A DNA stretch of 16,748 nucleotides, taken from contig DATCSE010000177.1 of assembly GCA_036568605.1 (NCBI GenBank), positions 1-16,748 on the forward strand. The letters run 5' to 3'. Shown in pieces: positions 7,066 through 14,600 of this stretch. This DNA comes from DATCSE01 sp036568605. Its GTDB lineage: Bacteria > Pseudomonadota > Gammaproteobacteria > Burkholderiales > Burkholderiaceae_C. The notes under the pieces were generated by a model. It searched no databases. It was not told the origin of the DNA and saw only the letters and a program-made list of their open reading frames with translations. The stretch's first letter is position 1; the number at the start of each line of letters is the position of its first letter. A program made the position numbers and the translations under genes.

Positions 7066-8112
7066 ATGAATGAGGCCAAGCTGCAGGAGTTCATGGGGAA
7101 GCTGGTGGTCGACATGGGGGGTGCGGCGCTGATGGCCAACGTCATCCTCGGCGAGGAGCTGGGCCTCTATCGCGCGATGGCCGACGGTCTGCCGACGACG
7201 CCGGAGGAGCTGGCCCGGCGCAGCGGATGCAACGCGCGCTTGCTGCGCGAATGGCTGAGCGCCCAGGCTGCGGCCGGCTATGTCGAACACGAGGCCGGTT
7301 GCTTCCGCCTGCCGCCCGAGCAGGCGGCCGCGCTGGCGGACGAGGACTCTCCGGTGTACGTCGCAGGCGGCGCGGTGGTGCTGGCCAGCCTGTACCTGGA
7401 CAAGGACAAGCTCGTGGCCGCCATGCGCGGCGACGGCGCGCTGTCCTGGGGAGACCACCATCCCTGCCTGTTCAGCGGCACCGAGCGCTTCTTTCGTCCG
7501 GGCTACCGAGCCAACCTCGTGAGCCAGTGGCTGCCCGCATTGGACGGCGTGGTGCAGAAGCTGGAGGCCGGGGCCAAGGTAGCGGACATCGGCTGCGGTC
7601 ACGGAGCCTCGAGCGTCCTGCTGGCGCAGGCATTCCCGCGCTCGACGATCGTCGGATTCGACTTCCACGGGCCCTCGATCGAGCAGGCCCGGCAACGCGC
7701 CGCCGAGGCCGGTGTGCAGGAGCGCGTCAGCTTCGCGCAGGCCACGGCACAGGCCTTCCCCGGCGAAGGCTTCGACCTCGTGTGCTTCTTCGACTGCCTG
7801 CACGACATGGGCGACCCGGTCGGCGCAGCCCGCAGGGCGAACGAGGCGCTGGCGCCGGATGGCACGGTACTGCTGGTGGAACCATTCGCCAACGACGAGC
7901 TGGACGAGAACCTGAACCCCGTGGGGCGGTTGTTCTATGCCGCGTCCACCTGCGTCTGCACACCGAACTCGTTGTCGCAGGACGTCGGGCTGGGGTTGGG
8001 CGCGCAGGCCGGGGAGAAGCGGCTGCGCCACGTCTTCACGCAGGCGGGCTTCAGCCGCTTCCGGCGCGCGACGCAGACTCCGTTCAATCTGGTGCTGGAG
8101 GCCCGCAAGTAG
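7066..8112 (+). CDS. Class I SAM-dependent methyltransferase with N-terminal winged-helix domain
   Basis: A 348-residue protein. Residues about 20-85 form a winged-helix dimerisation domain as in O-methyltransferases and Rv2258c-like proteins (LPTTPEELARRSGCNARLLREWL, then GYVEHEAGCFRL). Residues about 165-345 are the Rossmann methyltransferase domain, with motif I VADIGCGHG at 172-180, the acidic strand-2 end GFDFHGPSIEQA (Asp199), and FDLVCFFDCLHDMGDP at 236-251. It should transfer a methyl group from S-adenosylmethionine to an unknown small molecule. The ATG at 7066 is chosen because GAAAGG lies 8 bases upstream; a GTG at 7057 overlaps that site. It is divergent from the LysR gene and convergent with the PaiB-like gene, with a 7-bp gap. 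No operon partner indicates the substrate. Confidence 0.85.
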   Translation: MNEAKLQEFMGKLVVDMGGAALMANVILGEELGLYRAMADGLPTTPEELARRSGCNARLLREWLSAQAAAGYVEHEAGCFRLPPEQAAALADEDSPVYVAGGAVVLASLYLDKDKLVAAMRGDGALSWGDHHPCLFSGTERFFRPGYRANLVSQWLPALDGVVQKLEAGAKVADIGCGHGASSVLLAQAFPRSTIVGFDFHGPSIEQARQRAAEAGVQERVSFAQATAQAFPGEGFDLVCFFDCLHDMGDPVGAARRANEALAPDGTVLLVEPFANDELDENLNPVGRLFYAASTCVCTPNSLSQDVGLGLGAQAGEKRLRHVFTQAGFSRFRRATQTPFNLVLEARK

Positions 8113-8119
8113 CGGCGGC

Positions 8120-8743
8120 TCACCCCGCCTTGCGCATCGCTTGCGCGAGCGCCTGATGTCCGCGCGCCTCCAGCATCTCGGTGGCGCCCAGGCGATCGCG
8201 CGCTTCCTTGTTCTGGCTGAGCTTGACCTTGCCGACCAGCGACGTGACGGCGATCTCGATGCCGACGATGTTGCGCAGCAACTGGTCGATGAACTCGGGC
8301 GCCGAGTCGCCCATCTTCCAGGGCCGAGGCTCGGCCGCCTCGTGGTGCCGCGTCAGCCGGGCGACGATGCCGCGGACGAAGCGCTCGTCGTCCAGCACCG
8401 TGATCGTGCCGTGCGCGTGCACGACCTCGTAGTTCCAGGTCGGCACCTGGCGGTGCGCCTCGTGCTTGCTCGGGTACCAGGTGGGCGAGATGTATGCCTG
8501 GGCGGCCCGGAACACGACCATCACGGGGCTTCCCGTGGGGCAGCGCTGCCACAGCGGGTTGGCGCGCGCCACATGGCCCGACAGCGTGCCGTGCGGCCCG
8601 GCGCCCGGGTCGAACTCGAACGGGATGTGGTCGGCGTCCAGTCCGGCGGACCCATGCGTGACCAGCACGCCCAAGGGGTGCTCGCGGATGATGCGGTGCA
8701 GTTCCTCGGGTCGGGTTTCGGCAAAGTGCGGCGGGATGTACAT
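8120..8743 (-). CDS. FMN-binding negative transcriptional regulator family protein (PaiB-like)
   Basis: A 207-residue member of the PaiB family, a split-barrel flavin-binding fold related to pyridoxamine-5'-phosphate oxidase. Family signatures are the start MYIPPHF, LVTHGSAGLDADHIPF (28-42), GHVARANPLW (56-65), YISPTWYPSK (84-93), PTWNYEVVHAHG (101-112) and KLSQNK (174-179). PaiB was named in Bacillus for a repressive effect on sporulation and protease genes, but most homologues have no proven DNA binding and may simply be flavin or haem proteins. No clear Shine-Dalgarno precedes the ATG. It is divergent from a MocR/PdxR-type regulator, which makes it the most likely target of that regulator (inference). 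Confidence 0.88.
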   Translation of the reverse strand: MYIPPHFAETRPEELHRIIREHPLGVLVTHGSAGLDADHIPFEFDPGAGPHGTLSGHVARANPLWQRCPTGSPVMVVFRAAQAYISPTWYPSKHEAHRQVPTWNYEVVHAHGTITVLDDERFVRGIVARLTRHHEAAEPRPWKMGDSAPEFIDQLLRNIVGIEIAVTSLVGKVKLSQNKEARDRLGATEMLEARGHQALAQAMRKAG

Positions 8744-8770
8744 CGGGTGCCAACTAACTCAGGCAGCGTA

Positions 8771-8840
8771 GGACCGCAACTGTCGCGCCGGACCGGCACA
8801 ATCGCAAGATCCAGTTTGGCTCATTTTGCATGGTCCAGTT
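8771..8840. promoter_or_regulatory. Candidate MocR operator: direct repeat of GRTCCAGTT in the paiB/mocR divergent region
   Basis: GATCCAGTT (8808-8816) is repeated as GGTCCAGTT (8832-8840), 24 bp apart. The second copy overlaps the start codon of the MocR-type gene. An inverted partial half-site AACTG lies at 8778-8782, and GGACCG occurs twice (8771-8776 and 8790-8795). MocR/PdxR-type regulators are known to bind direct repeats, often with an extra half-site, near divergently transcribed targets. The layout would suit autorepression plus control of the PaiB-like gene. Neither gene has a recognisable ribosome binding site, so leaderless transcripts are possible. Confidence 0.4.
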
Positions 8841-10395
8841 GCTGCGTCGCCCTGCCCGCAAGCGTCCCGGCGCCACCGGCGCCGGGCGGCGCATCTACCA
8901 GCTGCTGCGCTCGCAGATCACCGACGGCACGCTGCCGTCGGGCGCACGCGTGCCGTCCACGCGCGCGCTGGCGGCCGACCTCGGCGTGTCGCGCACCACG
9001 GTCACCGCCGCCTACGAGCAGCTCGCGGCCGAGGGCTACCTCGTCACGTCCGCGGGTCGCGTCGCCCGCGTCGCCGGTCCGCTGGCGGCCCCCGCCGCGC
9101 GCAGCCCGGGCATCGGCCGGCGCGACGAGCCCGCGCCCGTGCTGTCCGCGTTCGGTCGCCGGGTGACGGAGATCGGGCCGGTGTCGGCCGCTTTTGCCGA
9201 ACCGGTCGCCATCGACTTCCTGTACGGCGCAGTGGCGTCGCGCGACTTCCCGGCGCTGGCCTGGCGGCGCGCGTACCAGGCGGAGCTGCTGCGTCGTCAA
9301 CAGCGCCTGTACTACGCCGCACCCGAAGGCGATGCCGCGCTGCGGCGCGTGCTCCAGGCCTACCTGCGGCGCGCGCGCGGTCTTGTCTGCGATGCCGAGC
9401 AGATCCTCATCGTGCACGGCTCGCAGCAGGCCATCGACCTGTGCGCCCGACTGCTGCTCGATCCCGGCGATGCCTTCGTCTTCGAGGAACCGGGCTATCT
9501 GATGGCGCGCCGCTGCTTCGAGGCCACGGGCGCAAGGCTGCTGGCCACGCCGGTGGATGCTCACGGCCTCGACACCGCGCGTTTGCCGCACGACGAGGCG
9601 CGGGTCCGCCTGGCCTACGTGACGCCGTCGCACCAGTTTCCGTTGGGCAGCGTGCTGCCCATCGCCCGGCGCCTGGAGCTGCTTCGGTGGGCGCAGCAGC
9701 GCCGCGCGTGGATCGTCGAGGACGACTACGACGGCGAGTTCCGTTACGGCCAGCGGCCGATCGATGCGCTGCACTCGATCACCACCGACGGCCGGGTGAT
9801 CTACGTGGGCACCTTCTCCAAGGCGCTGTCGCCGCAGCTTCGACTCGGCTACCTGGTGCTGCCGCCGTCGCTGGTCGCGGTGTTCCGCCAGGCCAAGCGG
9901 CTGGCCGACCGCCATGCGCCGGTGCTGGAGCAGCGTGTGCTGGCCTCGCTGATCGACAGCGGCGCCTACGAGCGCCACGTGCGCCGGATGCGCCGCGAGC
10001 ACGAGCGCCGACGTGCGGCGCTGCTGGACGCGGTCGCGCGTGAGCTCCCGGACGCTCGCGTGACCGGCATGGCGGCCGGGCTGCATGGGGTGCTGTGGCT
10101 GCCGTTCCTGCGGCCGCAGGCCGAGGCCGCGCTGGCCGCAGCCGCGCGAGAGCGTGGCGTCGGCGTCTACCCGGTGTCGCCGCTCTTCGCCGAACCGCCG
10201 TCACCTGCCCTGCCTCGACCCGCCGGGCTGATCCTCGGTTATGCGAGCCTGACGGCCGAGCAGATCCGGCACGGAATGCGAACCTTGGCCGCGGTGCTGG
10301 CGACGCTACGCCCTACTCACCGCGCTGCCCCTCCGTCAACGCATCGAGCTGGAACCTCCCGCTCTTGTCCACCAGCCAGATCTCGACGAACTTGA
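8830..10395 (+). CDS. MocR/PdxR-type regulator: GntR winged helix fused to a fold-type I aminotransferase domain
   Basis: A 521-residue PLP-dependent regulator. The GntR-type winged helix spans about residues 18-80 (RIYQLLRSQITDGTLPSGARVPSTRALAADLGVSRTTV). A linker follows, and the aminotransferase-like domain runs from about 125 to 495. PLP-site elements are HGSQQAIDL (196-204), TPSHQFPLG (265-273), EDDYDGEFRY (297-306) and the Schiff-base lysine Lys331 in GTFSKALSPQLRLGY, with Arg338. Such proteins sense PLP or an amine through the aminotransferase domain and control vitamin B6, GABA or taurine genes. The C-terminal tail after about residue 493 is Pro/Arg-rich, not family-like, and lies antisense over the end of the next gene. 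It is divergent from the PaiB-like gene. Confidence 0.9.
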   Translation: MVQLLRRPARKRPGATGAGRRIYQLLRSQITDGTLPSGARVPSTRALAADLGVSRTTVTAAYEQLAAEGYLVTSAGRVARVAGPLAAPAARSPGIGRRDEPAPVLSAFGRRVTEIGPVSAAFAEPVAIDFLYGAVASRDFPALAWRRAYQAELLRRQQRLYYAAPEGDAALRRVLQAYLRRARGLVCDAEQILIVHGSQQAIDLCARLLLDPGDAFVFEEPGYLMARRCFEATGARLLATPVDAHGLDTARLPHDEARVRLAYVTPSHQFPLGSVLPIARRLELLRWAQQRRAWIVEDDYDGEFRYGQRPIDALHSITTDGRVIYVGTFSKALSPQLRLGYLVLPPSLVAVFRQAKRLADRHAPVLEQRVLASLIDSGAYERHVRRMRREHERRRAALLDAVARELPDARVTGMAAGLHGVLWLPFLRPQAEAALAAAARERGVGVYPVSPLFAEPPSPALPRPAGLILGYASLTAEQIRHGMRTLAAVLATLRPTHRAAPPSTHRAGTSRSCPPARSRRT

Positions 10396-10807
10396 CGCCG
10401 CCCATCCTCACCGGCGCGGGCAACGGCGACGCCCGTTGGATCAACTCGCGAATCGTCTGCGCGACGTCGGGTGCATGCGATGGAACCCGTATGAACTGCA
10501 GGTTCATCACCCGTCCCTGTGCGTCCAGTTCGACCTCGATCACCACCACCGCATGGATCAGCGGCGGCAACTTGCCCTGATAGATGCGATCGGCGTAGAC
10601 GCCATAGACGTGCCGGGCACCGTCCAGGCGATATCCCTTCGCATCGGCCGCCTCGGAGGCTTTGGCCGCCGGAGGAGGCGCCGTCGCAACCGCCACGCCA
10701 TCGGGGGTATGGGCCGGCGCCGCGGTGATGATGCCCGCGGCGAGCCAACTTCCAACGAGACCATTGAAACCAACGAGACCCACGAAACCAAAACGACCGT
10801 ATGCCAT
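10313..10807 (-). CDS. Small exported protein with TonB C-terminal-like domain
   Basis: A 164-residue protein. A Gly/Phe/Val-rich hydrophobic segment (residues about 5-30, FGFVGLVGFNGLVGSWLAAG) is a signal peptide or membrane anchor. An Ala/Pro-rich linker (30-57) follows, then a domain with IYQGKLPPLIHAVVVIEVELDAQGRV (75-100), PSHAPDVAQTIRELI (109-123) and the end KSGRFQLDALTEGQ. The strand pattern and the phrase on combining polarity with a later Arg-rich strand resemble the TonB C-terminal/TonB-like periplasmic fold. The same architecture is frequent in Burkholderiales as a hypothetical protein. The ATG at 10807 has GGAG about nine bases upstream. The 3' end overlaps the MocR-type gene by 83 bp in convergent orientation. 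Its function is unknown; a periplasmic role is inferred. Confidence 0.72.
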   Translation of the reverse strand: MAYGRFGFVGLVGFNGLVGSWLAAGIITAAPAHTPDGVAVATAPPPAAKASEAADAKGYRLDGARHVYGVYADRIYQGKLPPLIHAVVVIEVELDAQGRVMNLQFIRVPSHAPDVAQTIRELIQRASPLPAPVRMGGVKFVEIWLVDKSGRFQLDALTEGQRGE

Positions 10808-11152
10808 GACGCTGCTCCACTGCTCTGCCGAGGGCAGTGTGCGCGTGAGTCGATCGCTGTAGTGGGAAAGCGAGCGGCGCATGCCTCAACCCGGGGGAGA
10901 CCTCGCGCCGCCCGCGATATCGGCATGCGGATTGCCGTTCCAATGGAATCGCCGCAACGCTTTGCAAACTTTTGTGTAGGGCCACTTCCTACCATCGCCG
11001 CATCGCTGCGCTGACTGTCACGGCCAAGCGAACCCAATAGAGTCGCTCTACGCTTCGCGAGCCCGAACGCATGGGCCACTCCACGAGGCGAACCTCGTTT
11101 TACAGGTGCGGCTCCCGCGCATGCGCGTCGGATCCAGGCCGATCCGTTCAGG
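10808..11152. other. Intergenic region upstream of the cyclic-di-GMP enzyme gene
   Basis: A 345-bp divergent region with no convincing gene. It holds a small dyad TAGAG-TCG-CTCTA (11038-11050) and the stem-loop ACGAGG-CGAA-CCTCGT followed by TTT (11083-11101), which looks like a weak intrinsic terminator about 50 bp before the plus-strand start. TTGCAA at 10962-10967 could be a -35 element, but no good -10 element is correctly spaced. No c-di-GMP riboswitch core was recognised. An ATG-initiated frame from 11071 reads out of frame through the enzyme gene and is a shadow. Confidence 0.5.
11083..11101 (+). terminator. Weak terminator-like stem-loop in the leader of the GGDEF-EAL gene
   Basis: A 6-bp perfect stem ACGAGG/CCTCGT closes a CGAA loop and runs into four T residues (11098-11101). 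The stem is short and the T-run ends quickly, so it could equally be a structured leader or an attenuator rather than a working terminator. Confidence 0.3.
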
Positions 11153-14100
11153 GTGGTGGTGACGGTGAAGACGCGATCCATTTGGGGCTCATTGACTTTG
11201 CCGCTGGCCGTGTTCGCGGTGGGCGCCGTACTGTCCGTGGTCGTCGGCACGACGGTCCGCCAGGACATCTCGCGCAATGCGCAGCAGCAGTTCGACTCGT
11301 TGGCCGCCGATGTGGCGCGCAAGGTGGAGGGCCGCTTCGACGACTACATCGCGGTGCTGATCGGCCTGCGCGCGCGCTTCAACACCTCGGAGGCGGTCAC
11401 CCGAAGCGACTTTCGCGATTACGTCGCGGGCCTCAACCTCGCCAGCAGCTACCCCGGATTTCTCGTTCTCAACTACGCGCCGCATGTCACGGCGGCGGAC
11501 AAGCATCGCTTCGTGGAGCAGTTCCGTCGCGATGTCAGCCTGGACGGCCGGCCCGTGGCGAACTTCGCGATCTACCCGCCCGGCGAGCGCGCGGACTACT
11601 ACCCGTTGACGCTCGTCGAACCGCTGGCGGGCAACGAAGAGCTGCTGGGCCGCGACCTGGGTGCGATGCCCAACCGCGGCAATGCGCTGGAGCAGGCGCG
11701 CGACAGCGGCGGGCTGGTCTCCTCCGGCCGCAAGATCGGCATCAACGGCAAGCCGGCCGACATCGCGCTGGCGGTGCGACTGCCGGTGTATCGCCCGCAG
11801 ATGCCGCTGGAGTCGGTCGAGCAGCGCCGCGCCGCTTACATCGGCTCGGTGGGCGCGGGCTTCCGCGTGGCCGAGATGTTGCGCGACGTGATTCCGCCCG
11901 AGGCGGCCGCGGCCGTGCGCCTGCGTCTGATCGATGCCGGGACCAGCCGCGGCGCGATCGGCACGCGCGTCGAAAGCCGGTTCGTCGAGCCGCTCCCCTA
12001 CGCCGCGAACCAGGTGCTGTTCGACAACGCGGACCTGCGAGCGCCTCAATCGCCGCGGGCCGCCAGCGCCGCGAGCGCCGCGAACGGTCCGTCGGCGCGG
12101 GCGCGCCTGGAACGCACGCTCAACTTCGAGCTGGGCGGTCACTCGTGGCTGGTCGAAGTCGGTGAAGACGAACGGCAGCTCATCGGTCGGCTCAACACCG
12201 CCGTGCCCTGGCTCATCGTGGCCGGCGGCCTCGCGATCAGCACCTTGCTGGCCGGCATCGTCTTCGCGTTGACCACGGCACGCAGCCGTGCCGTGGTGCT
12301 GGCCACCGCGATGACCAGCGACTTGCGCGCCAGCCAGCGCCAGCTGGCCGAGGCGCAGCGTCTTGCCAGCCTGGGCAGCTGGATCCTCGATACCCAGACC
12401 GGCGCGCTGGACTGCTCCGACGAAGCGCAGCGCATCCTCGGTTTCGACGCGGCCGCCGGGCGACCCGATCTGCCGGCGCTGCTGTCGCGCGTGCCGGCCG
12501 ACGAGCGCGCCTCGGTCGAACGCGAGATGGTCGGCGCCTCGCGAGCCGGACAGCGCAGCGAATTCGAACATCACCTCTGCCTGCCCGATGGCACCGAGCG
12601 CTGGGTCCATGTCACGGCCCAATGGATAGACGAGGACGGCAAGGCCCTGCTGCAAGGCGCCGTGCGCGACGACACGCGGCGCCGCCAGGATGCGTTGCGC
12701 CAGAAACTCGAGTACGAGATCGCCAAGCTGCTGGTCGGCGAGGGCGATGCGGCGGCGGTCATCGCGCAGGTGCTCGAGGCGATCTGCACCCACCAGCGTT
12801 GGGACTGCGGCGCGCTATGGACGGTGCAGGACGACAAGCTGGCGCACTGCAGTGCCGCATGGCATGCCGACCGCGACACGGCGCTGGCGCAATTCGTCCG
12901 GCTCAGCCAGTCGCTGAACTACCGCAGCGACGAAGGCGCGCTCGGTCGCGCGTGGGCCGCAGGCGACGCGGTGCACGTGGACACGCGAGTCGAAGAACAG
13001 GACTGCACGCGCAATGCGCTGGCATGCCAGGCGGGGCTGACGATAGGCCTCGTCGTTCCGATGGCGACGACCGGCTCGGCCGCTGCGCTCGAATTCTTCA
13101 GCCGCCATCCGAAGGCCGTCACACCCGATGCGCTCGAGTCGCTGCGCGTGATTGCGCTGCAGGTCGCGCAGTACCAGCAACGCAAGCAGGCCGAGCACAA
13201 GCTGCGCTTCATGGCCAACCACGACGCCCTGACCGGGTTGTCCAACCGCGCCACGCTGGAGCGCGAACTGGCCCGCGCGATCAAGCGCAGCCAGCGCACG
13301 CACAAGCGCTTCGCCGTGATGTTCGCCGACATGGACCGCTTCAAGCGGATCAACGACACGCTGGGCCACGGCGTCGGCGACGAGCTGATCAAGGCCTACG
13401 GCGAGCGCCTGTCCGCCGCCTTGCGCCAGGACGACACGGTCGCGCGTTTCGGCGGCGACGAGTTCGTTCTGCTGCTCGAGAACCTGTCCAGCGCCAGCGA
13501 TGCCGCGGTGCTGGTCGAACGCGTGCAGGACTGCTGCACCCGGCCGTTCCTGATCGACGGGCACGAGCTGCACGTCAGCTCGAGCATCGGCGTCAGCGTC
13601 TACCCGGAAGACGGCGACGACGCCGAGACGCTGCTGAAGAACGCCGACACCGCGATGTTCCTGGCCAAGGACTCGGGCCCCGGCGGCCACCGGTTCTACG
13701 CCTCGCAGATGAACGCGCAGAGCAGCGAGCGCCTGAAGCTGGAAGCGGCGCTGCGCCGGGCGCTGGAGCGACGCGAACTGGAGATGCACTACCAGCCGAA
13801 GATGAAACTGAGCACGCAGGACATCGTCGGCGTGGAGGCGCTGATGCGTTGGCGCCACCCGGAGCTGGGCATGATCTCGCCGGCGAAGTTCATCCCGATC
13901 GCGGAAGAGTCCGGCCTGATCGAAGCGATGGGCAAGTGGGCGCTCGAAAAAGCGTGCAGCGACCTGCGCTCGTGGCAGGAACGCGGCCTGCAGCCGGTGC
14001 AGATGAGCGTCAACCTGTCGCCACGCCAGTTGGACAGCCCGACGCTGATCGCCGACATCGGCGCCGTCCTGGCTCGTTCGGGCGTGGACCCGTCGCTGCT

Positions 14101-14527
14101 CGAGCTGGAGATCACCGAAGGCGCGATGATGCACAACCCCGAGCATGCGGCGGCTCTGCTGCAGCAGATTCGCAGCCTGGGCGTGGCCCTCGCGATCGAC
14201 GATTTCGGGACCGGCTACTCCTCGCTGTCGTACCTGCGGCGCTTTCCGCTGACGACGGTGAAGATCGACCGTTCGTTCATCAACGACCTCTCGCATGACG
14301 CCGACGCCCAGGCGCTCACCGACGGCATCATCACGCTGGCCCATGGCCTGCGCATGAAGGTGGTCGCCGAGGGTGTCGAGACGCCGGCGCAGGTGGCGCA
14401 CCTGAGCGTCCACGGCTGCGACGAGATCCAAGGCTACTGGCTGTGCAAGCCCGCGCCCGCCGACGAGGTGTGCGCCTTCCTGGCGCGACGCCAGAGCAAG
14501 CAATTTGCGGAACCGATGGCGGCCTGA
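11153..14527 (+). CDS. Membrane CHASE-PAS-GAF-GGDEF-EAL cyclic-di-GMP turnover protein
   Basis: A 1124-residue inner-membrane signalling enzyme. TM1 spans about 12-33. A periplasmic CHASE sensor domain covers about 45-245 (LRARFNTSEAVTRSDFRDYV, PGFLVLNYAPHV), and TM2 about 350-373. A PAS domain lies at about 400-510 (LASLGSWILDTQTG) and a GAF domain at about 520-675. The GGDEF domain (690-850) has an intact GGDEF at 767-771 and the inhibitory RxxD site at 758-761. The EAL domain (865-1115) has EAL at 895-897, Asn954, ELEITE, DDFGTGYSS at 1016-1024, Lys1037 and VAEGVET at 1071-1077. Both cyclase and phosphodiesterase activity are therefore possible. No ATG start exists in frame; the first of several GTG codons (11153, 11156, 11159, 11165) is used, so the exact start is uncertain. 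It is followed 73 bp later by the Cys-repeat gene. Confidence 0.93.
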   Translation: MVVTVKTRSIWGSLTLPLAVFAVGAVLSVVVGTTVRQDISRNAQQQFDSLAADVARKVEGRFDDYIAVLIGLRARFNTSEAVTRSDFRDYVAGLNLASSYPGFLVLNYAPHVTAADKHRFVEQFRRDVSLDGRPVANFAIYPPGERADYYPLTLVEPLAGNEELLGRDLGAMPNRGNALEQARDSGGLVSSGRKIGINGKPADIALAVRLPVYRPQMPLESVEQRRAAYIGSVGAGFRVAEMLRDVIPPEAAAAVRLRLIDAGTSRGAIGTRVESRFVEPLPYAANQVLFDNADLRAPQSPRAASAASAANGPSARARLERTLNFELGGHSWLVEVGEDERQLIGRLNTAVPWLIVAGGLAISTLLAGIVFALTTARSRAVVLATAMTSDLRASQRQLAEAQRLASLGSWILDTQTGALDCSDEAQRILGFDAAAGRPDLPALLSRVPADERASVEREMVGASRAGQRSEFEHHLCLPDGTERWVHVTAQWIDEDGKALLQGAVRDDTRRRQDALRQKLEYEIAKLLVGEGDAAAVIAQVLEAICTHQRWDCGALWTVQDDKLAHCSAAWHADRDTALAQFVRLSQSLNYRSDEGALGRAWAAGDAVHVDTRVEEQDCTRNALACQAGLTIGLVVPMATTGSAAALEFFSRHPKAVTPDALESLRVIALQVAQYQQRKQAEHKLRFMANHDALTGLSNRATLERELARAIKRSQRTHKRFAVMFADMDRFKRINDTLGHGVGDELIKAYGERLSAALRQDDTVARFGGDEFVLLLENLSSASDAAVLVERVQDCCTRPFLIDGHELHVSSSIGVSVYPEDGDDAETLLKNADTAMFLAKDSGPGGHRFYASQMNAQSSERLKLEAALRRALERRELEMHYQPKMKLSTQDIVGVEALMRWRHPELGMISPAKFIPIAEESGLIEAMGKWALEKACSDLRSWQERGLQPVQMSVNLSPRQLDSPTLIADIGAVLARSGVDPSLLELEITEGAMMHNPEHAAALLQQIRSLGVALAIDDFGTGYSSLSYLRRFPLTTVKIDRSFINDLSHDADAQALTDGIITLAHGLRMKVVAEGVETPAQVAHLSVHGCDEIQGYWLCKPAPADEVCAFLARRQSKQFAEPMAA

Positions 14528-14600
14528 GCCAGGCCGTTCGGTGCAAATCGCGGCCCGGCGCGACTCCCGGGCTTTCTCGCACGTTTCTTTGGGAGCCTAC

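Noticed and set aside
5304..7145. Single 613-codon minus-strand frame joining the regulator region to the dioxygenase small subunit
   Set aside because: The upstream half is out of frame with the LysR protein and has no protein character; the small subunit has its own ATG and ribosome binding site at 5816.
10808..11152. Cyclic-di-GMP riboswitch upstream of the cyclic-di-GMP enzyme
   Set aside because: No GEMM-like core or paired stems of the right layout were found; only small isolated hairpins are present.
11071..12165. ATG-initiated plus-strand frame before the GGDEF-EAL gene
   Set aside because: It is frame-shifted relative to the CHASE domain coding sequence and reads as Arg/Gly-rich shadow; the true gene uses a GTG start.
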